Of a stretch of 64,000 bases of DNA, positions 17,049-26,451 are shown piece by piece (position 1 is the first letter of the stretch; the number at the start of each line of letters is the position of its first letter). The notes beneath the pieces are model-generated. The model ran no database searches. It saw only the letters and a program-made list of their open reading frames with translations, and was not told where the DNA came from. The DNA lies in contig JBBQGM010000006.1 of NCBI GenBank assembly GCA_038322995.1, forward strand, positions 1 to 64,000, in the 5' to 3' direction. The stretch comes from QHXQ01 sp038322995. GTDB taxonomy: Bacteria > Acidobacteriota > Blastocatellia > Pyrinomonadales > Pyrinomonadaceae. A program made the position numbers and the translations under genes.

Positions 17049-19250
17049 ATGCGCGCCTCCAACCCCCAACGCCTACACACATCGCATTCCGTCTCCCCCT
17101 TCATCCGCCGCAGCCTCTTACTCCTCCTGACCATCTCCATCCTAACTGCCCCGCTCGCCGCCCAAACCGACCAGGACACGAAGCGGGCGACGGCGGAAAG
17201 ATTAGTTAATGAAGTTGGGCAACTGCGTAACGAGGGTTCAGAAGAATCTCTTCAACGAGCCATCCAAAAGCTTGCGGCGGCTCAGCCACTCTTCCATGCG
17301 CTAAACGATAGTTCAGGTGAAGCTCTTACACTTCTTGCTAGAGGATTCCTTTACGACGCGCTGGGTGAGAAGCAGAAAGCGCTGGACTACTACAATCAAG
17401 CCTTGCCGGTCTTTCGGGCCATCGGAGATCGCGGCGGTGAGGCGATGACGCTCGTAAACATCGCATATAGCGAACGTGAAATCGGCAAACTCGATGATGC
17501 GCTCGCGCACATTGAAGCATCCATCGCTATTCTCGAATCGCTCCGCACCAAAATCGGTAGTCAGGAATTGCGCTCATCCTTCTTCGCCACCGTGCAGGGC
17601 TACTATGAATTTTACATAGACCTGCTGATGCGTCTGCATAAGCAGCAGCCGACTGCGGGCTACGATGGCAAGGCGTTGCAAGCGAGTGAGCGAGCGCGGG
17701 CGCGCGGCTTGCTCGAATTACTGACAGAGGCGGGCGCGGACATCCGGCAGGGCGTTGACCCCAAGCTGGTCGAACGTGAACGCTCCTTACAGCAGCAACT
17801 CAATGCCAGAGCGCAACAGCAGATACAACTCCTGAGCGGCCCGCACACCCAAGCACAAGCCGCCGCCAGCGCCAAAGAGATCGAGCGCCTGACGACTGAG
17901 TTTCAGCAGGTCGAGACGCAGATTAGACAGACCAGCCCGCGTTACGCCGCCCTAACGCAACCGCAGCCTTTGACGCTCGCAGAGATTCAAACACAGGTGC
18001 TTGATGCCGATACGTTGCTGCTCGAATACGCGCTCGGCACAGACCACAGCTATCTATGGACGGTGACGCCGACTGCGATCACGAGTTATGAACTGCCGAA
18101 GCGCGCGGAGATTGAGATCGCCGCACGAGAGTTCTATGAGTCCGTGCATACATCTCCGCAAGAGGCAGCGAACGGCGCGGCGGCGAAGGATGATCTAGGC
18201 GGCGAGCGGCAGTGACAGCGACAGGCACAGGCGCAGTCTGCACAGAAGGCAGCGCGGTTGAGCCGGATGCTGCTTGCGCCCGTCGGCGCGTTGCTCGGCA
18301 AGAAGCGGTTGTTGATTGTGGCCGATGGCGCGCTGCAATACATCCCCTTCGCGGCGTTGCCTGTGCCGACCGACGCGAGTAACGCAGCCCAGACGCCGCT
18401 CATCGTCGCGCATGAGATCGTGAGTCTCCCGTCGGCTTCGACGCTCGCCGTGCTGCGGCGTGAGGCGGGTGAGCGCAAAGGCGCGACGAAGACGTTGGCG
18501 GTGTTGGCCGATCCAGTCTTCGAGCGTACAGACGAACGATTCAAGACAGGTGCGGGGCGGCCAGCAGTCAACACCAACGCACCGGCCGCGCCTGTGGGCG
18601 AGTCGCGCGGGTTAGGTTTAATAGCGGCGAAGGCCGCGCAGGAGTCGGGAGTGGCGACGACGGACTTGCGGATTAAGCGTCTGCCGGCCACGCGCCGCGA
18701 AGCCGACGCGATCAGCGCGCTCGCGCCGCCCGCCGCGCGGCTGGAAGCGCTCGACTTCGCGGCGAATCGTGCGGCGGCGACCAACCCGGCGTTGGCTGAT
18801 TATCGCTTCGTGCATTTCGCGACGCACGGGCTGCTCGACAGCCAACATCCCGAACTGTCAGGCATTCTGCTCTCGATGTTCGACGAGCAGGGCACGCCGC
18901 AGGACGGGTTCTTGCGCGCACACGAAGTCTTCAACCTGAAGTTGAACGCGGACGTAGTGGTGCTATCAGCCTGTCAGACAGGACTCGGCAAAGAGGTCAA
19001 AGGCGAAGGTCTCGTCGGCCTCACGCGCGGCTTTATGTACGCGGGCGCGCCGCGTGTGGTCGTCAGTCTGTGGAGCGTGAACGACGCAGCGACGGCCGAG
19101 TTGATGACGCGCTTCTATCGCGGGATGTTGGGGGACAAGCTGCGGCCGGCGCAGGCGCTGCAAGCGGCACAGGTCTCGATGCTCAATGACAAGCGGTTCG
19201 CCGCGCCGTTCTACTGGGCCGCGTTCACGCTGCAAGGTGAGTGGCGCTAA
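17049..19250 (+). pseudogene. TPR-CHAT protein gene interrupted by one in-frame TGA
   Basis: An N-terminal part (17049-18215: signal peptide ending LTAPLAAQ, a few TPR units, long helical region) and a C-terminal CHAT protease domain (18258-19250) are in the same reading frame. They are separated by a TGA at 18213-18215 and 14 in-frame codons. The intact paralogue at 28-30.8 kb reads through the same point. The stop lies in a repetitive run (cag tga cag cga cag), consistent with a single CGA-to-TGA change. The CHAT half keeps its His (HFATHG) and Cys (LSACQTG). TPR units are fewer than in the paralogue. It could also work as two genes, with the CHAT half starting at TTG 18258. A good site (aagggag) precedes ATG 17049. 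Confidence 0.75.
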
Positions 19251-19287
19251 AGCGAAACTTATGAGCTTGGGACACAACCCGGAAATT

Positions 19288-19362
19288 ATCCACGAACCCA
19301 CACGAACAAACACGAAGCAAGGCCAGTGAGTTTCGTGTGCTGTTTCGTGTGGTTTCGTGGAT
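19288..19362. repeat. Intergenic palindrome, word family A, behind the broken CHAT gene
   Basis: The left arm contains atccacgaacccacacgaac plus aaacacgaa. The right arm contains ttcgtgtgctgtttcgtgtg plus gtttcgtggat. The arms pair with few mismatches. On the left, the flank cgaaacttatgagcttgg is shared with the palindrome behind the other CHAT gene (27.9 kb, opposite orientation), so the two 3-prime regions are related. Confidence 0.8.
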
Positions 19363-19466
19363 TAGCTTTTTGCTTCTGTGCCAATCTCGTAAGGACTGAT
19401 TTAGGACTGATCTGCGACAGGCTTGATCGTGTAGAATTGCCCCGGTCTGCTTGTGCCTGAAACCGT

Positions 19467-20459
19467 ATGAACTTGCTGACAGCAGAACGCGCGACCGAAT
19501 TGCTCGCGCGCATACGTGAGCGCCGCATCGTCGTCTATGGCGACGTGATGCTCGACGAGTTTGTCTGGGGCGACGTGACGCGCATCTCGCCGGAAGCGCC
19601 CGTGCCCATCGTAGAGGTGCGGCGCGAGTCGGTGCGGCTCGGCGGCGCGGCGAACGTGCTGGCCAATCTCGTCGCGCTTGGCACGCGCGGCAGTTTGATC
19701 GGCGTGGTCGGGCGTGATCGAGCGAGCGAGTTATTCAACGCGCAACTGCGCGAAGTGAGCGCCGGCCGGGCCGAGGCCATGCTCATCACCGACGAGGCGC
19801 GCCCGACGACGCTCAAGACGCGCATCATCGCGCACAATCAACCCGTCGTGCGCACCGACCGCGAAACGCGCGCGCCCGTCGCCGCACAGATCGAAGAGCA
19901 ACTAATCGCCGCGCTCATGGCGGCGCTCGCCGGAGCCGCTGCGCTCGTCGTCTCCGATTACGATAAGGGGGGCGTGACGCCGCGTGTGCTCGCGGAAATT
20001 TTGCCGCGAGCAATAGCCGCCGGGCTGCCGGTGTTGATTGATCCGAAGCTCCGCAACTTCGATGCGTACCGGCCCGCGACGCTCGTCACGCCGAACCATC
20101 ACGAGGCGCTGCGACTAACGAACAGCGAAGACGATACTGACGCGGGCATGGTGCAGGCGGCGACGACGTTGCGGGCGCGCGTCAACTGTCAGGCGGTGCT
20201 GATTACGCGCGGCGAGCGCGGCATGATGTTGCTCGAAGGCGACGGCCCGCCGGTCTACGTGGCCACAGTCGCGCGCGAGGTTTACGACGTGACGGGGGCG
20301 GGCGACACCGTGATCGCCACGCTTGCCGCCGCGCTCGCCGTTGGTGCAACGCTCACAGAGGCCGCCACGCTCGCCAACCACGCCGCCGGCATCGTCGTCG
20401 GCAAACTCGGTACGGCCACGGCGAGCGCCGCCGAGTTAATTAACTCATTTCAAGTTTGA
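19467..20459 (+). CDS. rfaE1: PfkB-family kinase, D-glycero-beta-D-manno-heptose-7-phosphate kinase type
   Basis: The 330 residues match the kinase half (domain I) of HldE/RfaE: N-terminal VVYGDVMLDEFVWGDVTRISPEAPVPI, the sugar-binding LGGAANVLANL, and the PfkB signature DVTGAGDTVIATLAAAL. It would phosphorylate heptose-7-phosphate at C1 for ADP-heptose and LPS core synthesis. The nucleotidyltransferase half is absent, so a separate rfaE2/hldC is expected elsewhere. Other PfkB substrates cannot be fully excluded. It is monocistronic here and converges on the HIT gene. Confidence 0.85.
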   Translation: MNLLTAERATELLARIRERRIVVYGDVMLDEFVWGDVTRISPEAPVPIVEVRRESVRLGGAANVLANLVALGTRGSLIGVVGRDRASELFNAQLREVSAGRAEAMLITDEARPTTLKTRIIAHNQPVVRTDRETRAPVAAQIEEQLIAALMAALAGAAALVVSDYDKGGVTPRVLAEILPRAIAAGLPVLIDPKLRNFDAYRPATLVTPNHHEALRLTNSEDDTDAGMVQAATTLRARVNCQAVLITRGERGMMLLEGDGPPVYVATVAREVYDVTGAGDTVIATLAAALAVGATLTEAATLANHAAGIVVGKLGTATASAAELINSFQV

Positions 20460-20486
20460 AGGATGAAGCGGGCGGCGCTGCGCAGG

Positions 20487-20837
20487 TTAGCCCGGCGGCC
20501 AGTTTAGCGCCCGCCCGCCAAGGACGTGCAGGTGCAGATGCATAACGGACTGGCCCGCGCCCGCGCCCGTGTTGATGATGGTGCGGAAGCCGCTCTCGCT
20601 CAAACCTTGCTCGTTGGCAACGCGCGCCGCGACGCGCAGCAGGTGGCCGAGGATGGCCTCGTCGCCGCGCCCCGCATCGTCGAGCGACTCGATGTGCTCG
20701 CGCGGAATCAGCAACACGTGGACGGGCGCTTGCGGATTGATGTCGCGGAAAGCGAGGCAGCGGTCGTCCTGAAACACGATGTCGGCGCGCACCTCGCCCG
20801 ACACGACACGACAAAAGATGCAGTCCTGTGCAGCCAT
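20487..20837 (-). CDS. HIT-family nucleotide-binding protein (HINT-like)
   Basis: This 116-residue histidine-triad protein begins with the zinc-type cysteines CIFCRVVSGE, then VHVLLIPREHIESL, and ends with the HIT motif HLHLHVLGGR. HINT proteins hydrolyse nucleoside phosphoramidates or adenylated intermediates. The length and C-terminal LNWPPG are typical of bacterial HINT. It lies downstream of murA on the same strand, separated by a word palindrome. Confidence 0.93.
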   Translation of the reverse strand: MAAQDCIFCRVVSGEVRADIVFQDDRCLAFRDINPQAPVHVLLIPREHIESLDDAGRGDEAILGHLLRVAARVANEQGLSESGFRTIINTGAGAGQSVMHLHLHVLGGRALNWPPG

Positions 20838-20843
20838 AAATTA

Positions 20844-20912
20844 AATGATGAATGATGAATGATGAGTGCGGAAAGACAGAAGGGTTTAACCCATCATTCA
20901 TCATTCATCATT
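20844..20912. repeat. Intergenic palindrome, word family E (aatgatg)
   Basis: The perfect 21-base arms consist of tandem copies of the word aatgatg on the left and its complement catcatt on the right, with about 25 bases between. It fills the gap between murA and the HIT gene on the minus strand. Each arm is itself a short tandem repeat, so slippage can keep the arms in step. Confidence 0.85.
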
Positions 20913-20921
20913 GCTTTCCTT

Positions 20922-22250
20922 TCATGCTTCCGATGGCATTAGCCCAAGTTCCGCTGGGGCCGGTAGTGAGGCCGTGACCGAGTCGCGCAGCCGCTCGATC
21001 TGTGCGCCGACAGCGCGCAGCTTCGCCTCGATCTTTTCGTAGCCGCGATCAATGTGATAGACGCGCTCAATGATAGTTTCCCCCTGCGCGACAAGACCGG
21101 CGAGGACGAGCGAAGCCGAGGCGCGCAGGTCGGACGCTTGCACGCGCGCACCTGTCAGGCGCGTCGGGCCTTCGACCATCGCCGTGTTCCCGTCAATGCG
21201 CAAACGCGCGCCCATGCGTTGCAACTCCGAAGCGTGCATGAAGCGATTCTCGAAAATCGTCTCGGTGATACGCGCCTGGCCCGCTGCCTGCGTCATCAAG
21301 GTCATGTACTGCGCTTGCATGTCGGTGGGAAAATGCGGATGCGGTTCGGTCACGATGTCCTGCGCCGTGAGCGCGCCCGCCGCACAACGCACGCGCAAGG
21401 TGCTTTGATTGACCTCTTCGATCTCGACGCCCGCCGTGCGCAGTTTCGCAATCACGATGGCCGAATGCTCCGGCCGGCAATCTTTCAACTCCAATTCGCC
21501 GGCCGTGATGGCGGCGGCGACGAGGAACGTGCCGGTCTCGATGCGGTCGGGGATGATCGTATGCTCGGCCGCGCCCAACGCTGCGACGCCCTCCACCGTG
21601 ATCGTCGGCGAGCCTGCGCCGCGCACCCGCGCGCCCATGCGATTTAATAACTCGGCGAGGTCAACGATCTCCGGCTCGCGCGCCGCGTTGTGCATGACCG
21701 TTGTGCCTTCGGCGAGCGTTGCGGCCATCAACAAATTCTCTGTGCCCGTGACTGTCACCTTGTCGAAACCCAACTCCGCGCCTTGCAAGCGGCCGCCGCG
21801 CGGCGCACGCGCGACCACATAGCCCGCTTCGAGGCTGACCTCCGCGCCGAGCAGCTTCAACGCTTCGAGATGCAGATCAATCGGGCGCGTACCGATGGCG
21901 CAACCGCCGGGCAAACTCACCTTCGCCTTGCCGAAGCGTGCGAGCAGCGGCCCCAACACGAGTACCGACGCGCGCATCGTCTTGACGAGTTCATACGGCG
22001 CTTCAAACAACTCGATGTGCGCGGCCGTGATCTTGTGCGTGCGCAGTTCCGGCGTCAGCACGTGCGCGCCCAGGTCTTCGAGCAAACGCCGTTGCGTGAT
22101 GAGGTCGCGCACGTAGGGCACGTTATGCAGCGTCACACTCTCGCCCGTTAAGAGCGCGGCGGCCATGCACGGCAACGCCGAATTCTTCGCGCCGCTAATC
22201 TGCACGCGCCCGTTAAGCGGCTGCCCGCCCGTGATGCGAAACTTGTCCAT
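20922..22250 (-). CDS. murA: UDP-N-acetylglucosamine 1-carboxyvinyltransferase
   Basis: The 442 residues form the EPSP-synthase-like fold that transfers enolpyruvate from PEP to UDP-GlcNAc, the first committed step of peptidoglycan synthesis, in the cytoplasm. The N-terminal GGQPLNGRVQISGAKNSALP is characteristic. The catalytic, fosfomycin-target Cys is present at residue 117 in PGGCAIGTRPIDLH. The C-terminal region has the expected YHIDRGYEKIEAKLRAVGA. The length is normal. The gene starts at ATG 22250. Confidence 0.97.
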   Translation of the reverse strand: MDKFRITGGQPLNGRVQISGAKNSALPCMAAALLTGESVTLHNVPYVRDLITQRRLLEDLGAHVLTPELRTHKITAAHIELFEAPYELVKTMRASVLVLGPLLARFGKAKVSLPGGCAIGTRPIDLHLEALKLLGAEVSLEAGYVVARAPRGGRLQGAELGFDKVTVTGTENLLMAATLAEGTTVMHNAAREPEIVDLAELLNRMGARVRGAGSPTITVEGVAALGAAEHTIIPDRIETGTFLVAAAITAGELELKDCRPEHSAIVIAKLRTAGVEIEEVNQSTLRVRCAAGALTAQDIVTEPHPHFPTDMQAQYMTLMTQAAGQARITETIFENRFMHASELQRMGARLRIDGNTAMVEGPTRLTGARVQASDLRASASLVLAGLVAQGETIIERVYHIDRGYEKIEAKLRAVGAQIERLRDSVTASLPAPAELGLMPSEA

Positions 22251-22260
22251 AAAAAGCAGC

Positions 22261-22337
22261 GGTCAGAGGTCAAAGGTTAGTGGTTAGTAAGGACAATTTC
22301 TGACCGATCGCTAACCCCTAAACGCTAACCTCTAAAT
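22261..22337. repeat. Intergenic palindrome, word family F (ggttag)
   Basis: The left arm is ggtcagaggtcaaaggttag plus tggttag. The right arm is ctaacccctaaacgctaacc plus tctaaa. The arms pair imperfectly and each repeats the word ggttag or its complement. It lies just upstream of murA and might sit in its leader RNA. Confidence 0.65.
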
Positions 22338-22436
22338 TTGTGGCGGGATTCTAACACGGACATCAGGACGGGACTAGCCGATGGTCAAAACTGTACCGGC
22401 CTGAGCGCCGTTGAGACTGCCGGGGGCTGTCATTGC

Positions 22437-23150
22437 TTACGAGAGATGCGCGAGCCGGTTACGGGCCTTGCCGATCTGGCGTGCGATGCGGGCGGCTTCG
22501 GCGGCGAGCGCGTCGCGCCCGTGCGTGGCCGCTTCATCCGCCGCGAGTTTCAATTGGTAGAGCCTGTCTTGCTTGATCCGCTTAAGCCCAAACTCGACGG
22601 TGCGCAGTTCTTCTTTGAGCGCGAAGATGCGCGCCGTCAAGTCATGCGGATCGTCCGCGCCGTCGTGTGTAGCGCAGTATGACTGCAAGTTTTCGTCGCC
22701 GAGCAGCGTGTGCAGGCTGTCCACGTCACCTTCGCGGTAGGCGCGATTCGCCGCCGTCATGATCTCGTGCCGCCGCTGTGCCTCCGCTGCGCCCGCCGCC
22801 TTGTCTGGATGAAACAGCCGCGCGACCGACCAGAACAGTTTGCGCAGCGTCGTCGGGCCCGACGTTGCCCCGGTTGCTATCGCACCGATGGCCTCGCCCG
22901 GCGCTTCTGCCGCGCCGACGCCGAGCGTGCGCCGTTCGGCCGCTCGTAGCTCGCGCTCCACGTCGGCCAATTCAGCCAACTTGCTGCCGACGACTTGCGC
23001 GTAACGCGCTTTGAACGCGCGAAACTCCGCCTGTAAAGCGGCCAACTCAGCGCGCCGTTCGTCGAGCAGAATCTCTAGGCGCACGGACTCCTGTGCCGGA
23101 TCGATTGGCTCAGGCTTGCTGACGGACAGTTGCAGACTAAGATTCGGCAT
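22437..23150 (-). CDS. J-domain-like protein with coiled coil
   Basis: This 237-residue cytosolic protein has a long amphipathic helix (about 20-75), then a J-domain-like stretch (about 100-150) with helix LRKLFWSVARLFHPDKA carrying the HPD motif and RRHEIMTAANRAYREGD, and a final coiled coil. Such proteins are presumed to recruit DnaK. No glycine-rich or zinc part is present. It lies between prmC and murA on the same strand; functional linkage to either is not evident. Confidence 0.75.
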   Translation of the reverse strand: MPNLSLQLSVSKPEPIDPAQESVRLEILLDERRAELAALQAEFRAFKARYAQVVGSKLAELADVERELRAAERRTLGVGAAEAPGEAIGAIATGATSGPTTLRKLFWSVARLFHPDKAAGAAEAQRRHEIMTAANRAYREGDVDSLHTLLGDENLQSYCATHDGADDPHDLTARIFALKEELRTVEFGLKRIKQDRLYQLKLAADEAATHGRDALAAEAARIARQIGKARNRLAHLS

Positions 23151-23196
23151 AACGGCCTTATGGGGTTATCAGTGTAGCAAGATTGTGCGCGCCCGC

Positions 23197-24078
23197 TCAC
23201 CCGCGCCGCTGTAACGCGACGACGCGCGGGATGCCTTGCAGGTCTCGATGAATATCAAGCAGCGTCCACACGTGCGGATCGATCAAGCCTGTGACAGCTT
23301 CGCGCTGACCGTAGCCGATCTCGATGAGCAGATGCCCCTCGGGCCGGAGGAACGGCGGCGTGTCCGCGAGCAGGCGACGAATCAGCGCGAGGCCGTCGCC
23401 GCCGGGCGTCAACGCGCCGCGCGGCTCGTAGTCGCGCACTTCGCGCTGCAAGCCGGGGAGGTCGGCTGCGGCCACATAAGGCGGATTGGACATGACCATG
23501 TCGAAGCGGGCCGGCGCGGCATCAAGCGCCGTGTAGCAGTCGGCGGCCATGAGTTGTAAGCGCGCTGCGACGTTGTGTCGGACGGCGTTGCATGCGGCCA
23601 CGCCCAGCGCGACGGGCGTGATGTCCAGGCCGAGCGCGTGTGCATCGGTGCGCTCGTGCAGCATGGTGATGATGATGCAGCCTGAGCCTGTGCCCACGTC
23701 GCAGAGGCGCGGCGCGCGGGTGGCGCGCAACAGGTTGAGCGCGGTCTCGACGAGCAGTTCCGTTTCGGGACGCGGGATGAGTACGGCGGGCGTGACCGCA
23801 AACTCAAGGCCGTAAAATTCCTGCCGGCCCGTGATGTACTGCACCGGCTCGCCCAGCGCCCGCCGATCAACGTGCAAGCGAAACTGTATGAGCGCGTCGG
23901 GCGCAAGCACGTCGCCAGCGTGCGCGATGAGGAAGGCGTGGGCACAGTTGAGCGTGTGCAGCAGCAATATGTTGGCATCGCGGCGGGCATCGGCGCGGCT
24001 ACCCACGTTGAGTTGCGCGGCAGCTTCACGCAACGCCCGCGCGATGGTCGTGCCGGGTGCTGGTGGTTGGCTCGTCAT
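23197..24078 (-). CDS. prmC: Release factor glutamine methyltransferase
   Basis: The 293 residues form an N-terminal helical domain followed by a Rossmann methyltransferase. Residues FYGLEFAVTPAVLIPRPETELLVE and the AdoMet motif CDVGTGSGCIIITML are typical, and the catalytic NPPY motif (SNPPYVAA) contacts the Gln side chain. It methylates the GGQ glutamine of RF1 and RF2. The length is normal. The start is ATG 24078. Confidence 0.95.
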   Translation of the reverse strand: MTSQPPAPGTTIARALREAAAQLNVGSRADARRDANILLLHTLNCAHAFLIAHAGDVLAPDALIQFRLHVDRRALGEPVQYITGRQEFYGLEFAVTPAVLIPRPETELLVETALNLLRATRAPRLCDVGTGSGCIIITMLHERTDAHALGLDITPVALGVAACNAVRHNVAARLQLMAADCYTALDAAPARFDMVMSNPPYVAAADLPGLQREVRDYEPRGALTPGGDGLALIRRLLADTPPFLRPEGHLLIEIGYGQREAVTGLIDPHVWTLLDIHRDLQGIPRVVALQRRG

Positions 24079-24198
24079 CGTTGTCGCGGTTATACTACGC
24101 GTACCGAAGCTGACGCGAACAATTTACGGATCGGCGCGCACGATTGACGCAATGACAGACATTTATTGGCGCGCCCTAACTGTACCGGGGAGGACGCG

Positions 24199-24438
24199 AT
24201 GAAAGCGGAGTTATACATCACGGGTATGCACTGCGCGTCGTGCGCAGCGGACATCAAAGAGACGTTGGAGTTGACCGCCGGTGTCCGGCACGCCGACGTG
24301 ACTTTCACCGGCCAGACCGCGCACGTCGAGTTTGATGAACAACTCGTGCAGCCACAGACGCTGATCAAACAGATTCAAGGCCTCGGCTATCAAGCAACCG
24401 TCGCCGCCGGGCCGCGGCAGCAGGCAGCCGACGCATAA
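24199..24438 (+). CDS. Heavy-metal-associated (HMA) domain protein
   Basis: This 79-residue soluble protein folds as one HMA domain: MKAELYITGMHCASCAADI carries the metal-binding pair Cys12 and Cys15, followed by GVRHADVTFTGQTAHVEFDEQLV and GYQATV. It is probably a copper or other soft-metal chaperone. No CopA ATPase is adjacent. The site ggggagg precedes ATG 24199. It is followed 16 bases later by another small gene. Confidence 0.88.
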   Translation: MKAELYITGMHCASCAADIKETLELTAGVRHADVTFTGQTAHVEFDEQLVQPQTLIKQIQGLGYQATVAAGPRQQAADA

Positions 24439-24454
24439 GCAAGGGAGAACCGAC

Positions 24455-24694
24455 GTGGCAGAACCGAACTCGCAAGCGTTGGATGACCAAGGCATGAGCA
24501 CGCAAGCCGGGCGCGAACTATTGCGCCGCCTGCGCGACGAAGGCTGCAACGCCGACGACGCGCAACCGGCTCGCGTTCTTGGGCGGCCCGTCGAAGAAGT
24601 GCAGGCGTGGCTCGACGGCAGCACGCCCGTGGACGACGATCTGATCATGAAGGCTCGTGGCATCGCCCGCGAACGCAGCATCACGATTGAATAG
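24455..24694 (+). CDS. Small protein of unknown function
   Basis: This 79-residue protein starts at GTG 24455 behind gggagaa, 16 bases after the HMA gene. It contains AGRELLRRLRDEGCNADDAQPARVLGR and VEEVQAWLDGSTPVDDDLIMKARGIARER, which looks like a small helix-turn-helix of the XRE/Cro type (pattern of short helices with a DGSTPVDDDLI turn), but I cannot assign a family. Co-transcription with the HMA gene is likely. Confidence 0.6.
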   Translation: MAEPNSQALDDQGMSTQAGRELLRRLRDEGCNADDAQPARVLGRPVEEVQAWLDGSTPVDDDLIMKARGIARERSITIE

Positions 24695-24747
24695 CTGTTA
24701 GCTGTCAGCCATTTACCACGGACTTTTAAGCCAATCAGCTAACAGCT
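24693..24747. repeat. Intergenic palindrome, word family B (ctgttagctg)
   Basis: The perfect 12-base arms agctgttagctg and cagctaacagct flank about 30 bases. It overlaps the end of the preceding stop codon and takes the place where the ribosome-binding site of the acetyltransferase gene would be; no clear SD is left. The same word recurs at 58.6 kb. Confidence 0.75.
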
Positions 24748-24755
24748 TTCCCATC

Positions 24756-25667
24756 ATGAACGACAAAGTTATTCAGGCCACCGGCGCACTGCTCGCCTCA
24801 TACACGACCGGCGACGTGAAGATTCATCATCTTGATCGCCGCCCGTTGCCAACGCACGCCGAGATCATTCGCGTGCTCATGACCTTGCACGAGCTACTAT
24901 TCCCCGGTTACATCGGCGCGCAGGGGCTGACGGGCGCGGCCTTGCGCCTGCACGTCGAGACGCGCATGGCGTGGCTTTATGAGACGCTGACCGAGCAGAT
25001 CAGTCGCGCCATCAATCACGGCAAAAGGATTGACGACGCCTGCGATGTGACGGAGCAAACCGCGATTGACTGCGCCGCCGCCTTCCTCGCCTCTTTACCC
25101 AAAGTCCGCGCCACCCTCGCCTCGGACGTGCAAGCGGCCTACGATGGTGATCCAGCGGCCACCTGCTTTGATGAGATCATTTTCAGCTATCCCGGTCTCT
25201 ACGCCATCATGACCTACCGGCTCGCGCACGAACTACACGCGCTGCGCGTCCCGCTCATTCCGCGCATCATGACCGAGCACGCACATCAGCGCACCGGCAT
25301 AGACATCCATCCCGGCACGCAAGTCGGCGCACGCTTCTTTATCGACCACGGCACCGGCGTCGTCATCGGCGGCACGGCCGTCATCGGCGCGAACGTCAAA
25401 CTCTATCAGGGCGTCACGCTCGGCGCGTTCTCATTCGACAAAGACCATAACGGCGATCTCATCCGCAACACCAAACGCCACCCGACTATCGAAGACGACG
25501 TGGTTATCTACGCCGGCGCGACCATTCTTGGCGGCGACACAGTCATCGGCCACGGCGCGATCATCGGCGGCAACGTCTGGCTCACACATTCTGTTCCGCC
25601 CGGCACACATGTTCGCCAAGAGTCGCCCAACCTGCGGATCGTCACGCCGGATCAAGTCGCGTCCTGA
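24756..25667 (+). CDS. cysE: Serine O-acetyltransferase
   Basis: The 303 residues have an alpha-helical N-terminal domain and a C-terminal left-handed parallel beta-helix of hexapeptide repeats (VVIGGTAVIGANVKLYQGVTLGAF; DDVVIYAGATILGGDTVIGHGAIIGGNVWL). Catalytic-type residues appear in the GIDIHPGTQVGARFFIDHGTGVVIGG stretch. It acetylates serine with acetyl-CoA for cysteine synthesis. The long N-domain and insert (DKDHNGDL) resemble the EpsC subgroup. No cysK lies nearby. Confidence 0.93.
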   Translation: MNDKVIQATGALLASYTTGDVKIHHLDRRPLPTHAEIIRVLMTLHELLFPGYIGAQGLTGAALRLHVETRMAWLYETLTEQISRAINHGKRIDDACDVTEQTAIDCAAAFLASLPKVRATLASDVQAAYDGDPAATCFDEIIFSYPGLYAIMTYRLAHELHALRVPLIPRIMTEHAHQRTGIDIHPGTQVGARFFIDHGTGVVIGGTAVIGANVKLYQGVTLGAFSFDKDHNGDLIRNTKRHPTIEDDVVIYAGATILGGDTVIGHGAIIGGNVWLTHSVPPGTHVRQESPNLRIVTPDQVAS

Positions 25668-25729
25668 AGCGCGCAGCGTAAATCGATGAAGTCAGTGCCT
25701 GCGCTTGACGATTTACGTTGCGCGCTTCA
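25665..25729. repeat. Intergenic palindrome, word family C (cgtaaatcg)
   Basis: The left arm is tgaagcgcgcagcgtaaatc plus g. The right arm is cgatttacgttgcgcgcttc plus a. They are 21-base arms with one mismatch. The left arm includes the acetyltransferase stop codon. A further half-copy (catgatttacg) follows. The word cgtaaatcg recurs in the palindrome at 39.6 kb. Confidence 0.8.
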
Positions 25730-25810
25730 TGATTTACGGAAAGCATTTCGCATTCGCACTTTCTGATCGATACAACGAACGCGAGTTTCGTTTCTCCCTT
25801 GTAGGGACTA

Positions 25811-25845
25811 GAACCCCCAAGTCTTGCGCAAAGACTTGGGGGTTC
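25811..25845. terminator. Perfect 15-bp hairpin
   Basis: The stem gaacccccaagtctt pairs perfectly with aagacttgggggttc around loop gcgca. It lies between the acetyltransferase and the DUF5658 gene. There is no T-run. It may be a transcription or mRNA-stability element, or a small palindromic repeat. Confidence 0.6.
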
Positions 25846-25902
25846 ACTCATTAGAGAAACGAGTTAAACACGGTTTACCGGCAGAGGAGACCCCCCACCG
25901 TG

Positions 25903-26265
25903 ATGAGCACATGGATGAAATGCCTGCTGTTATTCTTGTTGAACTGGCTGGACGCGCAATTGACGATCATCTGGGTGCGCGGCGGGCACGCCACCGAAGG
26001 CAACGGGCTGATGGGGCGCTTGCTCGAAGCGGGCAACGGGCCGTTCCTGCTGACTAAAATCTTCGTCGGCGCGGGCGTCGCTTACGTCCTCTATCGTTGG
26101 GCGCATCTGCCGATTGCGCAACGCGGGCTGAAGTTCGTGCTGGCGCTCTATATGGCGCTGATGTTTGTACATGCCGCCACGGGGCTATCCGCTTTAGACT
26201 CCAACCCGGACGTGCTGGCCTCGCTCACACACATCGCGCACAACCTGTCGCTCCTGCTCTTCTAA
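25903..26265 (+). CDS. DUF5658 family membrane protein
   Basis: This 120-residue inner-membrane protein has about four predicted membrane segments (CLLLFLLNWLDAQLTIIWV, FLLTKIFVGAGVAYVLY, FVLALYMALMFVHAATGL and the end). The N-terminal NWLDAQLT followed by the polar GHATEGNGLMG loop matches DUF5658. The function is unknown. ATG 25903 follows gaggaga; a GTG one codon upstream is also possible. Confidence 0.75.
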   Translation: MSTWMKCLLLFLLNWLDAQLTIIWVRGGHATEGNGLMGRLLEAGNGPFLLTKIFVGAGVAYVLYRWAHLPIAQRGLKFVLALYMALMFVHAATGLSALDSNPDVLASLTHIAHNLSLLLF

Positions 26266-26451
26266 GCGCATCAGGTTAGCCGACCCACCGCTATCTGCAT
26301 ATTCACTGCTGACAGCCGCCGCCCTATGGCGATAGAATTACCTCGGCTGCGCGCTCGCGCGGGCGACGGCGACGGACACAACCGTCACACGCTGCCTGTG
26401 CATCTTAATCAGCGCACATGTTCCCGTGATTTCATCCAGAGGTAAAACGCC

